A DNA stretch of 64,000 nucleotides from an uncultured Fretibacterium sp. Lineage in GTDB: Bacteria; Synergistota; Synergistia; Synergistales; Aminobacteriaceae. A program made the position numbers and the translations under genes. The notes below the pieces were generated by a model. It had not been told where the DNA came from and did not search any database. It saw only the letters and a list, made by a program, of their open reading frames with translations. Shown here one piece after another: positions 1-8,514 of the stretch. Position 1 is the stretch's first letter. The number at the start of each line of letters is the position of its first letter. The stretch is taken from contig CAMGZM010000010.1 in the NCBI GenBank assembly GCA_946183145.1, positions 1 through 64,000 on the forward strand, read 5' to 3'.

Positions 1-96
1 TTAAGAATAAGGATGCCTGTTAATTCAGGTGGAAACTTAAAATCAAACTTCTTAAGAATCCTGCATGGGGAGGCTCAGACGCTAAATGAAGAATGA
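1..96 (+). pseudogene. 3' remnant of a tnpB gene (IS200/IS605-type), cut by window edge
   Basis: Frame 1 is open from base 1 to a TGA at 94-96 and begins LRIRMPVNSGGNLKSNF. This matches, with few changes, the C-terminal coding end of the complete tnpB at 51944-53245, and the DNA identity is high through position 78 (GGCTCAG). Beyond 78 the two copies share nothing, so 78 probably marks the element's right end. The hairpin found after the stop of the complete copy is deleted here, so the reading frame ends differently. The 5' part lies outside the window, so whether an intact gene exists upstream cannot be judged. Confidence 0.8.
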
Positions 97-106
97 CTGA
101 CATAAA

Positions 107-139
107 GAAAAATCCCTCCTGCCATAAACGACAAGAGGG
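107..139 (-). terminator. Rho-independent terminator after grdB
   Basis: On the minus strand an 8-bp stem (CCCUCUUG with CAGGAGGG, one G-U pair) and a 10-nt loop are followed by AUUUUUC, just past the grdB stop codon. Confidence 0.8.
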
Positions 140-168
140 AAAATTTTTTGTGCTGAAACGTGAAAATA

Positions 169-1473
169 TTACTCAGTGAAAACAGTCTGCTCCGTGATTT
201 CCGTCTGCAATGCCTTCAAAGCACGCTCAACGAGTCCGCGCCGCAATGCTTTCTCCTCTTCAGGAGTCCTTGACGGGTCGCCTAACGGGTGAGGTATTGC
301 GATTGTCGGAACGATTCTGTTTGCGCCGACAGTCTGCGAGATCGGGACTATCGTGCACATGTGTACTACCGGGAGTTTGCGCTCAATTTCCTTAACCATC
401 GTTGCCCCGCAACGTGTGCATGTTCCTCAGGTTGACGTGAGAATGACCGCCGTAACTCCGTCAGCAACAAGCCTGTTTGCAATTTCCGCGCCGAATTTCT
501 TTGCGTTTGCTACTGCTGTTCCATTTCCGACAGTTGTATAGAACTTATTGTGCAGCTTTCCGATTGCCCCTTCTCGTTCTAAGTCTCTCAATACGTCAAC
601 GGGCAAAACTCTGTCTGCGTCCTGGTCAGCATATGTAGCGTCATAACCTCCGTGGGCCGTGCAATATTTCTCGCTCGTCAAATCATCAACGCCCGTAATG
701 TCATATTCTCCGAACTTGCTCGCGCTTGATGCTTCAATGTGATCGGGGTTTCCTTTGGGGCAGATTCCGCCGGACGTAACGAGGGCGATTACTGCGTGCT
801 TGATGTCCTTCACTGCTGGCTGAGGGTCTACGCGGTCAAAGACTGGCATTCTGTACTCAGTCTCGAAAGGCTCGCCCTTGATTTTTGCCGTGAACATGTC
901 AACGCATCTTTCAGCCGCTAACTTTTCGTAGAACATATTTTTGCGGATTCCGCGCTCAATGTATCCTTCTTCTGACGGTTTGCCGACTGACTCGCCCTTT
1001 AGGAGTTTCAGCGCAAGTTTTGCCATTGCGGGAACAGCTTTTCTCATTCCTGCTGCTGAGTCTGGAGTCTCGATGATCCACGCGGATTTTCTGTACATTT
1101 CGACTCCGGGGTTCTCCGGGTACATTCCTGATATTACGGGGATTCCGAATGCTTTTGAGACTGCCTCGCACATTGCCCCGCATGCAGTGCCGTAACGCCC
1201 CGCATTGAACGCAGGCCCGGCAATGAACGCGTCAGGCTTGTATTCTTTCATCATGCCGAGAATTTTTGCGCTTGCCTCGTCCATGTTGCTTGCGAAATAC
1301 GAGTCCCCGCAAATCACAGTTGCAACGATTTCGGCCTCGCCTTTGAACGCCTGATTGAGAGCCATACCCGGCCCGACGATTCCCGCGCGTATTTCGGGCT
1401 GATAGTCTGCTTTGTCTTCTCCGCCTATGCCCGCGTAAAACTGGTTGATGTAGTGTACTATTCTGTATGCCAT
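169..1473 (-). CDS. grdB: Glycine reductase component B gamma, selenoprotein
   Basis: Substrate-binding selenoprotein of glycine reductase. It is thought to attack the glycine Schiff base held by GrdE and pass a carboxymethyl-selenoether to GrdA. The reading frame has a UGA at 427-429 after GVTAVILTST and resumes with GTCTRCGATM, the conserved GrdB Sec context, giving 434 aa with Sec349. An automatic caller would split it into two pieces. Start chosen at the ATG 1473 (MAYRIVHYINQ) because a GGGGG-type ribosome site precedes it; an upstream in-frame start would overlap grdE. It is the last gene of the grdX-grdE-grdB operon and is followed by a terminator. A paralogue lies at 11154-12467. Confidence 0.95.
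400..414 (-). other. SECIS-like hairpin of grdB
   Basis: Twelve nt after the UGA (427-429) the mRNA can form a perfect 6-bp stem CGUUGC/GCAACG closed by GGG. Position and loop fit a bacterial SECIS read by SelB. The same design occurs in grdH and selD here. Confidence 0.6.
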
Positions 1474-1486
1474 TTCTTTCACCCCC

Positions 1487-2779
1487 TTAAAGCGTGTAAG
1501 CTCCGAGTTTCGTATAGCCAAGCTCACTTGTTGCGCCCGTGATGGCTTGAAGCTCTACCGTGATTGAGCCGTCCTCAGAAAGCGAGCCCTGCCAGCCTCC
1601 CGCGATAACGTTTGCTTCTTCAGCATAGCCGATGATTTTCGACATGGCCGGAAGGTGAATTACCTCGTTTGCGTTTCCTGCCGTAACACATGCGTTGCCT
1701 TCGGGACATGAGTCGGCCAAAGACTGACTCGCGCCGTCCTGCCCTGCATATTCGTCCGTGAGCAAGGCTGTCTTGATTCCGAGCTGCTCACACTTGCGGC
1801 AGTTCATGATGAGATCCGCGTCAGGATTCCCGAATCCCTCTTCCGTAATCACAACTCCGTCAAGCCCTAACATAGCGGCTAATTTCGCGGCGTATGATGA
1901 GCTTCTGCGTTTGTCAGCAAGTGTTACGTTCTCATTTGTTACGATGACGGCCACAAAGTTGAAATCCTTGCCATGACGTTTGAGCATGTCAGCAATAACG
2001 GGGTTGTTCAGATGTGAATACGTGCTGTTTTTATCGCAGGCTGATACGCAGTTCCCCGAAACTATTGCGCCGTCCATTACCTCAAGCGGTGAGATGATTG
2101 TCGGCAGTATGCGCTTGACATCAACGCCGTAAAGATACGTGTCATGAAGCAACCCTTGAGTCTGAAGCATGTAGATATATCCGACTTTCGGGAGTCCGGG
2201 AAATTCATTCATTGCCTCGCGGATTGTGGGACGCTCGTAGACTTCAACCGAATCAGCTTTGCACCCCGCGCAGGATTTCGCTAGATACGCGGCTGTTTTG
2301 AGTCCTGCGAGCCTGCAAGCCTTTTCGTAGTCGTGCTTGTCCATATTCGGGTCTGAAGGCTCAAGAACAAGTACAACGTTGCAAGTTTTTGAATACGGCG
2401 TGTAATCCGCTCCCGGCCCGGACATGTCGATTATTCCTTCCTGAAAGCGCACTAATTTTCCCGTTGTGAGAACAGCGCACCCGGATAACACTAACGTTTG
2501 TCCCTCGCCGACTGTCTCGACATCGCTGATCATTCCGGGGAACACCTGACCTTTTCCCGAAATTTTCCAGCGGGGTTCGATTACGTCCTTCACGGGCATT
2601 ATTCTTGTTGACTCGCCGGGCATCGCAATATCGACATCAATATTTTTCCCTAACAGCGGGTCTTCCGATATGAGCGCGAGAATTTCGGCCTTGTTCACGG
2701 TCAATATTCCATTCTCAAAGCCGGTTTTCTCTCCTAACTTCAGGCCGTTCACTTTCAGCCTGTGCAGCTCAAGTTTCAT
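1487..2779 (-). CDS. grdE: Glycine reductase component B, proprotein GrdE
   Basis: 430-aa proprotein of the glycine-specific B component. In the family it is cleaved at a conserved Asn-Cys bond, leaving an N-terminal pyruvoyl group that forms a Schiff base with glycine. That site is visible as SGNCVSACDK (N243-C244). The start ATG (2779) has a GGAGG about 6 nt upstream and overlaps the grdX stop as ATGA. grdB starts 13 nt downstream. The paralogue at 9820-11130 lacks the Asn-Cys pair, which supports this copy being the glycine-specific one. Confidence 0.93.
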   Translation of the reverse strand: MKLELHRLKVNGLKLGEKTGFENGILTVNKAEILALISEDPLLGKNIDVDIAMPGESTRIMPVKDVIEPRWKISGKGQVFPGMISDVETVGEGQTLVLSGCAVLTTGKLVRFQEGIIDMSGPGADYTPYSKTCNVVLVLEPSDPNMDKHDYEKACRLAGLKTAAYLAKSCAGCKADSVEVYERPTIREAMNEFPGLPKVGYIYMLQTQGLLHDTYLYGVDVKRILPTIISPLEVMDGAIVSGNCVSACDKNSTYSHLNNPVIADMLKRHGKDFNFVAVIVTNENVTLADKRRSSSYAAKLAAMLGLDGVVITEEGFGNPDADLIMNCRKCEQLGIKTALLTDEYAGQDGASQSLADSCPEGNACVTAGNANEVIHLPAMSKIIGYAEEANVIAGGWQGSLSEDGSITVELQAITGATSELGYTKLGAYTL

Positions 2780-3198
2780 ATTAATACCTCCTTCACTCTT
2801 AATGACGGAGCGTCGCAGAGTCTCTCATCTCTGATTAACCCGTAACGCCCAAGACTCTCCCTCATCAGTTCCGCGTCAATATATGCGTAATCAGCCCGCG
2901 TTAATGCGTCCAAACTTTTCGGCGTGATAATTTCTGCTGACTGGTATACGTTCACTGCTGACTCGATTGCTGAAAGGGAGTCCAAATCCACATAGCCCGG
3001 TTTCACATCAACGATTACGGATCTATACGGCTGATGATTGGGCCTGAGATTGCCGCAAAGGGGATGGGTTAAGATTATGCTTCCTGAATGCACAAGCTCG
3101 CGAACATGAATCAGAACATCAAGCGATGATCCGTCAATGTATTCTGATGATTCCGCGCTGTCGTGAAGTCCTGCATTGTTTGTGATAAGTCTTAACAT
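2776..3198 (-). CDS. grdX: GrdX family protein
   Basis: 140-aa protein of the GrdX family, which habitually precedes grdE/grdB in glycine reductase operons; its biochemical role is not established. The pattern LDVLIHVRELVHSGSIILTHPL followed by the NHQPYRSV stretch is typical. I chose the ATG at 3198 (MLRLITNN) because GGAGGG stands 6 nt before it; the longer frame from 3225 would bury that ribosome site. It is the first gene behind the glycine riboswitch and overlaps grdE by 4 nt, so its translation is probably coupled to that of grdE. Confidence 0.85.
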   Translation of the reverse strand: MLRLITNNAGLHDSAESSEYIDGSSLDVLIHVRELVHSGSIILTHPLCGNLRPNHQPYRSVIVDVKPGYVDLDSLSAIESAVNVYQSAEIITPKSLDALTRADYAYIDAELMRESLGRYGLIRDERLCDAPSLRVKEVLI

Positions 3199-3263
3199 CT
3201 CTAACCCTCCTCGAACTTTCTTCATCTGTTGCCACGTAGCAATAGGCTTCAGAAGTCCTGTCC

Positions 3264-3341
3264 GAATACAGTCTTTTTGCCTGAGAGTTTCACTGTTATG
3301 TTTGCACCTTCGGCGGCCTGTTATGGCTCTCTCGTGTATTC
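3264..3341 (-). ncRNA. Glycine riboswitch (gcvT-type), single aptamer
   Basis: Read on the minus strand, the leader of grdX has the conserved glycine-aptamer blocks in order: GAGAGAGCC, GCCGAAGGTGCAAAC, and ACTCTCAGGCAAAAAGACTG. A closing P1 stem GAATAC (3336-3341) pairs with GTATTC (3264-3269). Only one aptamer is seen. After it come GGACAGG and two small hairpins, but no U-run, so a translational or non-terminator mechanism is more likely than simple attenuation. It would tie grdX-grdE-grdB expression to free glycine. Confidence 0.9.
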
Positions 3342-3362
3342 TTCGTTCAGGGTTACAAGGGA

Positions 3363-3391
3363 ATTATACCCTAAGTAACGTATAACTGTAA
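3363..3391 (-). promoter_or_regulatory. Probable sigma-70 promoter of grdXEB
   Basis: TATAAT (3363-3368, minus strand) lies 17 nt from a TTACAG -35-like hexamer (3386-3391). The predicted start of transcription falls about 15 nt before the riboswitch P1 stem. Confidence 0.6.
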
Positions 3392-3416
3392 TGCTAAATG
3401 TACTGCTTGTTGTTAC

Positions 3417-3451
3417 AAAAAGTGCTGCCCCGTAAAATTTTGAGACAGCAC
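3417..3451 (-). terminator. Terminator after the AGCS symporter
   Basis: Minus strand: stem GUGCUG/CAGCAC with an 18-nt loop, then UUUUU. It separates the symporter from the grdX promoter. Confidence 0.75.
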
Positions 3452-3459
3452 AAAATCTT

Positions 3460-4872
3460 CTAGCCCTTCAGAAATTCCTGCTGACTGTACTTTTTGCCCT
3501 CGTTGTATTCTCTGAGGAGTCTTGCTACTTTGCTGCTTAGGAATAATATTGCGATTAAGTTCGGGATAACCATTATTCCGTTGAAGAAGTCCGAAAGCTC
3601 CCAAACGAGATCGATTTTCAGGACGCTTCCCACGAATATGAACGCCATCACAAGAAGCTGATACGGCAGCAACGCTTTAGCCCCGAAAAGATAGCGTATA
3701 TTCGTCTCGCCGAAATAGTACCAGCCTATGACAGTCGAGAACGCAAAGAACAGCAAGCACACCGCAATGAATGAATATCCCCATGAGCCGAGGAAGTGTT
3801 CAGAGAATGCAGCCTGCACTAACGATATTCCCCGTAGATTCGCACCGCCTTCAACAAAATTCTTGTCGAGGACTCCCGAACTCATTACCGCAAACACTGT
3901 GATGTTCAGGACGACAAACGTATCAATGAACACCGCGATGATTCCTAATACGCCCTGTTCAACGGGATGTGAGACATTAGCGACTGCGTGAGCGTGAGGA
4001 GTTGATCCCATTCCGGCCTCGTTCGAGAAGAGTCCCCGCGCAATTCCGTATCTTGCTGCCTGTGAGACTGCTACCCCGGCCATGCCTCCCCATACAGCTT
4101 TTGGAGCAAACGCGCACGAGAATATTTCACCGAATACCGCCGGGAGATGATGGAAGTTGATGACGATTAACGCGAGTCCAACAACGACATACAGAATGGC
4201 CATCAGCGGCACAAGTTTTTCTGTTACTGATGCTATGCGCTTGACTCCTCCGATGAATATTAATCCCGCAACAACTGCGAGGACTCCCCCGATGATTTTC
4301 GTGTCAATACCGAATGCGCCATTAAAAGCATCACTTATTGAGTTAGCCTGCACCATATTGCCCATGAAGCCGAGTGCTAATATTATAGAGACGGCGAAAA
4401 AGCCCGCGAGGAATTTCGCAAAAGGATTATTCCCCAATCCCCGCGAAATGTAATACGCAGGCCCGCCGACAATTTGCCCTGTCTCGTCTCTTTCCCTGTA
4501 CAACTGAGCGAGGCAGGCTTCCGCAAAATTCGTAGCCATTCCAAAAAACGCCGCAACCCACATCCAGAAGATTGCGCCCGGTCCGCCTGACACAAGAGCA
4601 GTCATAGCACCCGCAAGATTCCCCGTTCCTACCTGCGCCGCGATTGCTGTTGCGAGTGCCTGGAACGAACTCATGCCATGCGCCCCGGCAGCTTCACCGA
4701 ACAACGAGAAATTCCCGAACAATTTCCGGCAGGCTGTCCCGAATTTTGTTATCTGGACGAAACCAAGTCGGAGCGTGAAATACAAGCCCGTTCCGCAAAG
4801 TAACGGAATGAGAAAACTTGTACCCCAAAGAAAGCCGTTAGCGTCTGATACGATTCTTAACAGCTCGTCCAT
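3460..4872 (-). CDS. Alanine/glycine:cation symporter family protein (AGCS)
   Basis: 470-aa multi-spanning membrane protein of the AGCS (AlsT/DagA) family, which imports small neutral amino acids with Na+ or H+. Family hallmarks include VGTGNLAGAMTALVSGGPGA and GLFSNEAGMGSTPHAHA. The start MDELLRIV at 4872 follows AAGGAGG at about 11 nt spacing. It sits directly upstream of the riboswitch-controlled glycine reductase operon and is flanked by terminators, so it is probably its own unit. Glycine or alanine supply for the reductase is the obvious inference; the exact substrate cannot be read from sequence. Confidence 0.85.
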   Translation of the reverse strand: MDELLRIVSDANGFLWGTSFLIPLLCGTGLYFTLRLGFVQITKFGTACRKLFGNFSLFGEAAGAHGMSSFQALATAIAAQVGTGNLAGAMTALVSGGPGAIFWMWVAAFFGMATNFAEACLAQLYRERDETGQIVGGPAYYISRGLGNNPFAKFLAGFFAVSIILALGFMGNMVQANSISDAFNGAFGIDTKIIGGVLAVVAGLIFIGGVKRIASVTEKLVPLMAILYVVVGLALIVINFHHLPAVFGEIFSCAFAPKAVWGGMAGVAVSQAARYGIARGLFSNEAGMGSTPHAHAVANVSHPVEQGVLGIIAVFIDTFVVLNITVFAVMSSGVLDKNFVEGGANLRGISLVQAAFSEHFLGSWGYSFIAVCLLFFAFSTVIGWYYFGETNIRYLFGAKALLPYQLLVMAFIFVGSVLKIDLVWELSDFFNGIMVIPNLIAILFLSSKVARLLREYNEGKKYSQQEFLKG

Positions 4873-4925
4873 AATGAAAATAACCTCCTTGTGAATATAT
4901 TTTGTGTGATTGAAAAATTGAGACA

Positions 4926-4967
4926 ATAAAAACAGGCTCAGGAAAAATTTTCGTTCTCCCGAGCCTG
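4926..4967 (-). terminator. Terminator after the 5060-5365 gene
   Basis: Minus strand: perfect 7-bp stem CAGGCUC/GAGCCUG with a long A/U-rich loop, then UUUUUAUU. It lies between the small unknown gene and the AGCS gene, so it ends the former or attenuates the latter. Confidence 0.7.
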
Positions 4968-5059
4968 ATTGCTCACAATATTTTCTGCGTTATAACATTT
5001 AACCCCTGACCGGGATTTTCTTCCGCGTCATATTCGCTTCAACGTCATGAATTTTATTG

Positions 5060-5365
5060 TCATGCAAAGATTATAGCACGTTCACGGCGTTTTACGGCTT
5101 CTTCCTCAAAGATTCGGTGCTGATTCTCGCGGCGTTCTATCACTTGCTGCTCAATTTCCTTCTTGCGGTGAGTCTTCTTCCTGAGTTCGGCGGCTTCTCT
5201 CATGGACTCGTTGTGCGCGTCAATCGTCTTCATCAATGAGTCATGCCTGCTTGCTTCTGCTGCCTCGTAAAAATCTTTCAGCTCTTCCTGCGTCTCAGGT
5301 ATACGGCCTTCATATTTCGATGGCAAATTGTCCCACATGCTGTTATATCGCGTATCAATTTTCAT
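5060..5365 (-). CDS. Small charged hypothetical protein
   Basis: About 101 aa; not recognised. The sequence is rich in Glu, Arg and Lys, and residues from about 25 to the C-terminus look like one long helical or coiled-coil segment (ELRKKTHRKKEIEQQVIERR). No signal peptide or membrane segment is seen. The ATG at 5365 has AGGA 9 nt upstream; in-frame ATGs at 5374 and 5389 are alternatives. It has its own extended -10 promoter (5431-5439) and its own terminator, which argues that it is a real, independently transcribed gene. Confidence 0.6.
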   Translation of the reverse strand: MKIDTRYNSMWDNLPSKYEGRIPETQEELKDFYEAAEASRHDSLMKTIDAHNESMREAAELRKKTHRKKEIEQQVIERRENQHRIFEEEAVKRRERAIIFA

Positions 5366-5430
5366 TGCGTTCATTCCTGTCTGAAACATAAATTTTTCAT
5401 CGGCGATTTGATTCTGAGGAGCTGAAAAAA

Positions 5431-5439
5431 ATTATAGCA
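5431..5439 (-). promoter_or_regulatory. Extended -10 promoter of the small gene
   Basis: Minus-strand TGCTATAAT (TG-n-TATAAT). No good -35 is visible. The same motif recurs in front of several genes in this window. Confidence 0.45.
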
Positions 5440-5461
5440 AACTCACGCTTAAATTTTCGGC

Positions 5462-5497
5462 AAAAAAATACAGGGAGCAAATCTGATTCACTCCCTG
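5462..5497 (-). terminator. Terminator of the trxA-grdACD operon
   Basis: Minus strand: perfect stem CAGGGAG/CUCCCUG followed by UAUUUUUUU, 10 nt after the DUF3343 stop. Confidence 0.85.
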
Positions 5498-5506
5498 CAT
5501 TCGCTG

Positions 5507-5734
5507 TTATTCTTCTTCTGTTATTTCGTGATAACCTGCAACGTTAATCTTCTTTTCGCCCGCAATCCCTTCAACATTTTCTCTCATGTCGCAGGGAAAT
5601 TCACACGCAAGCCCGCATGATGATGATAATTTTCGTGGGACTGGCGCAATCCGTGCGGGGATTCCTGATTTCCGGCATGTTCTCTCAAACAATAACGCCG
5701 CGCTAGTTGTCTTGAATGTGGCAAGGCAGAACAT
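5507..5734 (-). CDS. DUF3343 protein (putative Se/S carrier-like)
   Basis: 75-aa member of the DUF3343 family, small proteins often found beside selenium-dependent genes and proposed, not proven, to be selenium or sulfur carriers. The family pattern is clear: an N-terminal TTSAALLFER helix, IPARIAPVPRKLSSSCGLACEF with the conserved SSCGLA cysteine region, and a short acidic tail. It begins 1 nt after the grdD stop, so it belongs to the grdA-grdC-grdD transcript and is its last gene. Confidence 0.8.
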   Translation of the reverse strand: MFCLATFKTTSAALLFERTCRKSGIPARIAPVPRKLSSSCGLACEFPCDMRENVEGIAGEKKINVAGYHEITEEE

Positions 5735-5735
5735 T

Positions 5736-6884
5736 CTACAGATAGCCGTTAGCCTTGAGAATCTCCGCTGCTTTCTCCATGTGTCGGCGGGGCATTTTGA
5801 TTACAGGCCCTGTGCAGCCCATTGCGGACTCGGCGTAAATTCCTTCCTTCCACAAAACTTTCACCGCGTTGTCAATCTCAAGTACATCAATCCCGTGTAA
5901 TTCGTCATCTGTAGGCTCTGCGGGAGGAGCTTTAACTTCTTCTTCAGCCTGAGCTGCTTTCGGCGTGAGTCCGTCAATCTCATCATCAAGCCCGGCATTT
6001 CTCGCGGCTTTGAGTTCGTCAGCAACTTTTTCCGGCAGTCCTCCCTGAATCACCGCTGCTGTGAACGCAAGAGCATTAGCGATGACTGGTGCGCCTGAAG
6101 CCCTCGATACGATAGAGACAACATGCTTCCATCCCTCACCGCATGAAGGCCCGTAGCCCCAGCCTGTAGCCTCGTAGCTTCCGCCTGTCGTGAATGACGA
6201 GAACATTTTGACGAGAACATTACCCGTAAGAGTGTCTGTTACGCAAACGTCAACAGCTCCCGTTAAGATGTCATTTCCGCGCAGAACAGATCCGCCGTCA
6301 GCACGAGTCGACTCTCCGAATGTTATCGCGTAGCCTTTCTCCTTCATTCGTGATAACGCTCTGAAAACGGGCTGTGCTGTGTCAACATTGAGTATGCCGA
6401 CAGTAGGATTTGCGATTCCGAGAGATTTTGCGACCGCGATTCCGTAGACTGCGTTGCGCAACATTGCCTCGCCTCGTACGGTTGATGATGTTCCTGTTGT
6501 TGACGCGAGAATCATAGGCCGTCCTCTTCCAGGCGTGAAGACTCTTCCGATTGTTGTTACGCCGAGCGGGAACGGGAAATGCATTGCCACAGCTCCGGCG
6601 ACTTCACCGGACTTCACAGCCTCTTCAAGCCTCGCGGGAATGTCGCACTCCTCGCACTCTATGTACTCTAAATCCTCGTAGCCTTCAACTTTCGGGCCAA
6701 TCATGACGGGGATAACGCTTGCTGAGTTCTGGAGGGCTAATCTTGCTCCCTTTGCGATTTCCTTTGCGCCGTGTTCGCTTCCTGAGGCCATGAGTCCGAC
6801 TCTGACCTTGGGCCCGCCGGATTTCGCGCTCTCTATAATTTCGGTCAGTGCTTCACCAACCAATTTTTTGATAGCGTCTGACAT
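5736..6884 (-). CDS. grdD: Glycine/sarcosine/betaine reductase component C, alpha subunit
   Basis: 382-aa subunit of component C, which takes the carboxymethyl-selenoether from GrdA, forms an acetyl thioester and releases acetyl phosphate. GrdD is related to PlsX-type phosphotransacylases. Visible family features are VRVGLMASGSEHG near the N-terminus, ASTTGTSSTVRGEAMLRNAVYG, and the C-terminal ESAMGCTGPVI containing the conserved acetyl-carrying cysteine. A spacer of low complexity (about residues 305-335, rich in Ala, Glu and Pro) separates core and C-terminal part. The start ATG at 6884 is 1 nt after the grdC stop. Confidence 0.92.
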   Translation of the reverse strand: MSDAIKKLVGEALTEIIESAKSGGPKVRVGLMASGSEHGAKEIAKGARLALQNSASVIPVMIGPKVEGYEDLEYIECEECDIPARLEEAVKSGEVAGAVAMHFPFPLGVTTIGRVFTPGRGRPMILASTTGTSSTVRGEAMLRNAVYGIAVAKSLGIANPTVGILNVDTAQPVFRALSRMKEKGYAITFGESTRADGGSVLRGNDILTGAVDVCVTDTLTGNVLVKMFSSFTTGGSYEATGWGYGPSCGEGWKHVVSIVSRASGAPVIANALAFTAAVIQGGLPEKVADELKAARNAGLDDEIDGLTPKAAQAEEEVKAPPAEPTDDELHGIDVLEIDNAVKVLWKEGIYAESAMGCTGPVIKMPRRHMEKAAEILKANGYL

Positions 6885-6885
6885 T

Positions 6886-8430
6886 TTAGGCCAGCTTTCC
6901 GGCAACTTCGCCTAACGCTTCAAGTATCATTGCTTTGATGTCGTCTTTGTTTACTGCTGATGTAGGCGCAACGGGTTCGGGCTTCTCAATGAGGAATGAC
7001 GCTCCGTCAGCAAGATTCGTGAGACGTGCGAGGAACAATGAGCCTTTTCCGATGATCATAGCGCGCTTGATTTTGCCCTCGTTGATTAACTCACAGGCCG
7101 GGCCGATAAACGGAACGCCAGCGGGAATATGTCCCTGCGTGTGTGCGTAGCCTATTGTTCCGTGCTGCTTGATGAAGTCCATCATTGCGGGTTTCTCGAT
7201 TGCTTTCTTCATTACAGCGAGTGCCGCAATCATCTTGATGTTCGCTAAAGGTACGTTGCCAGCTCCGGCGGGTTCTGTGATTTCGTGGTTCTGCAGTTCG
7301 GGCGCGAATCTGTCAACGTCAGCAAACGTGAGTCCAGCTTTCTGCAACGGCTCAAACGTCAAAGCACTTGTTACGGCCTGAGGAGCACCGCCCGCACCTA
7401 CCGTATGTTTTCCGAGAACGTCAAGACGCATTACCGGCATTGTTCCGTCATCAGGCACAAGCAATACGGCGAAACTTCCTACGCAGTCTTCAAGCGCAAG
7501 GAGTCCTTTCTTCACGTGGTCTCTTGAGTTCATGTAAAGTTTCGGGATTGATCCGCCTGCAACAACGGCGATATTCTTTCTCGCACCTGAAGCAACCTGA
7601 GCGGCGGCGTTAATCATAGCGTTTACAGGCCCGGCGCAGAAACCGCGAACATCACAGCCGGAAGCGTTTGTGCAGCCTGCAACTTCAGCGATTGCCTTTG
7701 CGAAATTTCCGCCTGCCCTCTGTCCTACGTCCCCGGCTCCTTCCTCTGAGCACTCAATCACAAAATCAAGGTCAAGGGGATTCATTCCGCTGTTCTTGAG
7801 GAGGTGCAACAATGCGAGGACTCCTGACGCTTTGCCCGCAAGATTCTCCATCAATACATGGGCCGTCAAGCACTGGTCTGTAGGATGTCCGCTCCTGATA
7901 CAGCCGACGACTTTACCGCCGAAATACAGGGGGAGTCCGGCGCGCTCTTTGTACTCCGTCTCAATCTCCGCAAGCTCGTGCATGTTCTTGGGACGTACGA
8001 CTCTTTTCACAATTGCTTCTGTGATTACGGGGTCTTCCGCTAATTTCTTGCTGACTTCCTCCGCAAATGATTTCTCAAGCCACACAAGCTCGAACTCATC
8101 ACACGCGCTTATTAATCCGAGAAACTCATCTTCCGGCATAAGCTCGCCGAATTTCCCGAATCGTTTTGCTTTCTCGTCAGGAAGAAGGTTGTCAACCCAC
8201 GGAGTTTTGAGTCCTTCAAATTCCTCGTAGCTGATTCCGCCTATGTATGTCTGATTCGGCGCATAGTGGAGCGCGTGATCGTAGGTCTGCAAATGTTTCG
8301 GGAGCGCGTCTAAATACTCCTGCTCTTTTCCGCTGTGGAATGCCTCATAGGGTGTCCCGCCGTAATGCGAGCCTGTTTCGGGTGCGTGGTTGAGGCAGTA
8401 TGAATAGCTTTTGATTCCGACTTTTGACAT
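6886..8430 (-). CDS. grdC: Glycine/sarcosine/betaine reductase component C, beta subunit
   Basis: 514-aa partner of GrdD in the shared acetyl-phosphate-releasing component C. GrdC resembles ketoacyl-ACP synthase III-type enzymes (thiolase fold). Visible elements are LPLYFGGKVVGCIRSGHPTDQCLTAHVLMENLAGKASG, the IECSEEGAGD stretch, VAGCTNASGCDVRGFCAGP, and a C-terminal GHIPAGVPFIGPACELI followed by a degraded-looking tail. It stands between grdA and grdD. Full family length with no frameshift. Confidence 0.93.
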   Translation of the reverse strand: MSKVGIKSYSYCLNHAPETGSHYGGTPYEAFHSGKEQEYLDALPKHLQTYDHALHYAPNQTYIGGISYEEFEGLKTPWVDNLLPDEKAKRFGKFGELMPEDEFLGLISACDEFELVWLEKSFAEEVSKKLAEDPVITEAIVKRVVRPKNMHELAEIETEYKERAGLPLYFGGKVVGCIRSGHPTDQCLTAHVLMENLAGKASGVLALLHLLKNSGMNPLDLDFVIECSEEGAGDVGQRAGGNFAKAIAEVAGCTNASGCDVRGFCAGPVNAMINAAAQVASGARKNIAVVAGGSIPKLYMNSRDHVKKGLLALEDCVGSFAVLLVPDDGTMPVMRLDVLGKHTVGAGGAPQAVTSALTFEPLQKAGLTFADVDRFAPELQNHEITEPAGAGNVPLANIKMIAALAVMKKAIEKPAMMDFIKQHGTIGYAHTQGHIPAGVPFIGPACELINEGKIKRAMIIGKGSLFLARLTNLADGASFLIEKPEPVAPTSAVNKDDIKAMILEALGEVAGKLA

Positions 8431-8514
8431 GATATTTTCTCTGCTTTCTGTAAAATTAACGCCCGGAGGATTCTTTCACGGATTCCCCCGGGCTGTTTAT
8501 GTCATGGATGTTAC

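Noticed and set aside
941..1195. Open frames antisense to grdB, grdE, grdC and other genes
   Set aside because: They lie opposite strong coding sequence with clear family motifs, lack ribosome sites and show low-complexity Ser/Arg composition typical of reverse-strand shadows.
3346..3420. Second glycine aptamer upstream of the first
   Set aside because: The conserved blocks occur once only, and the predicted transcription start leaves no room for another aptamer.
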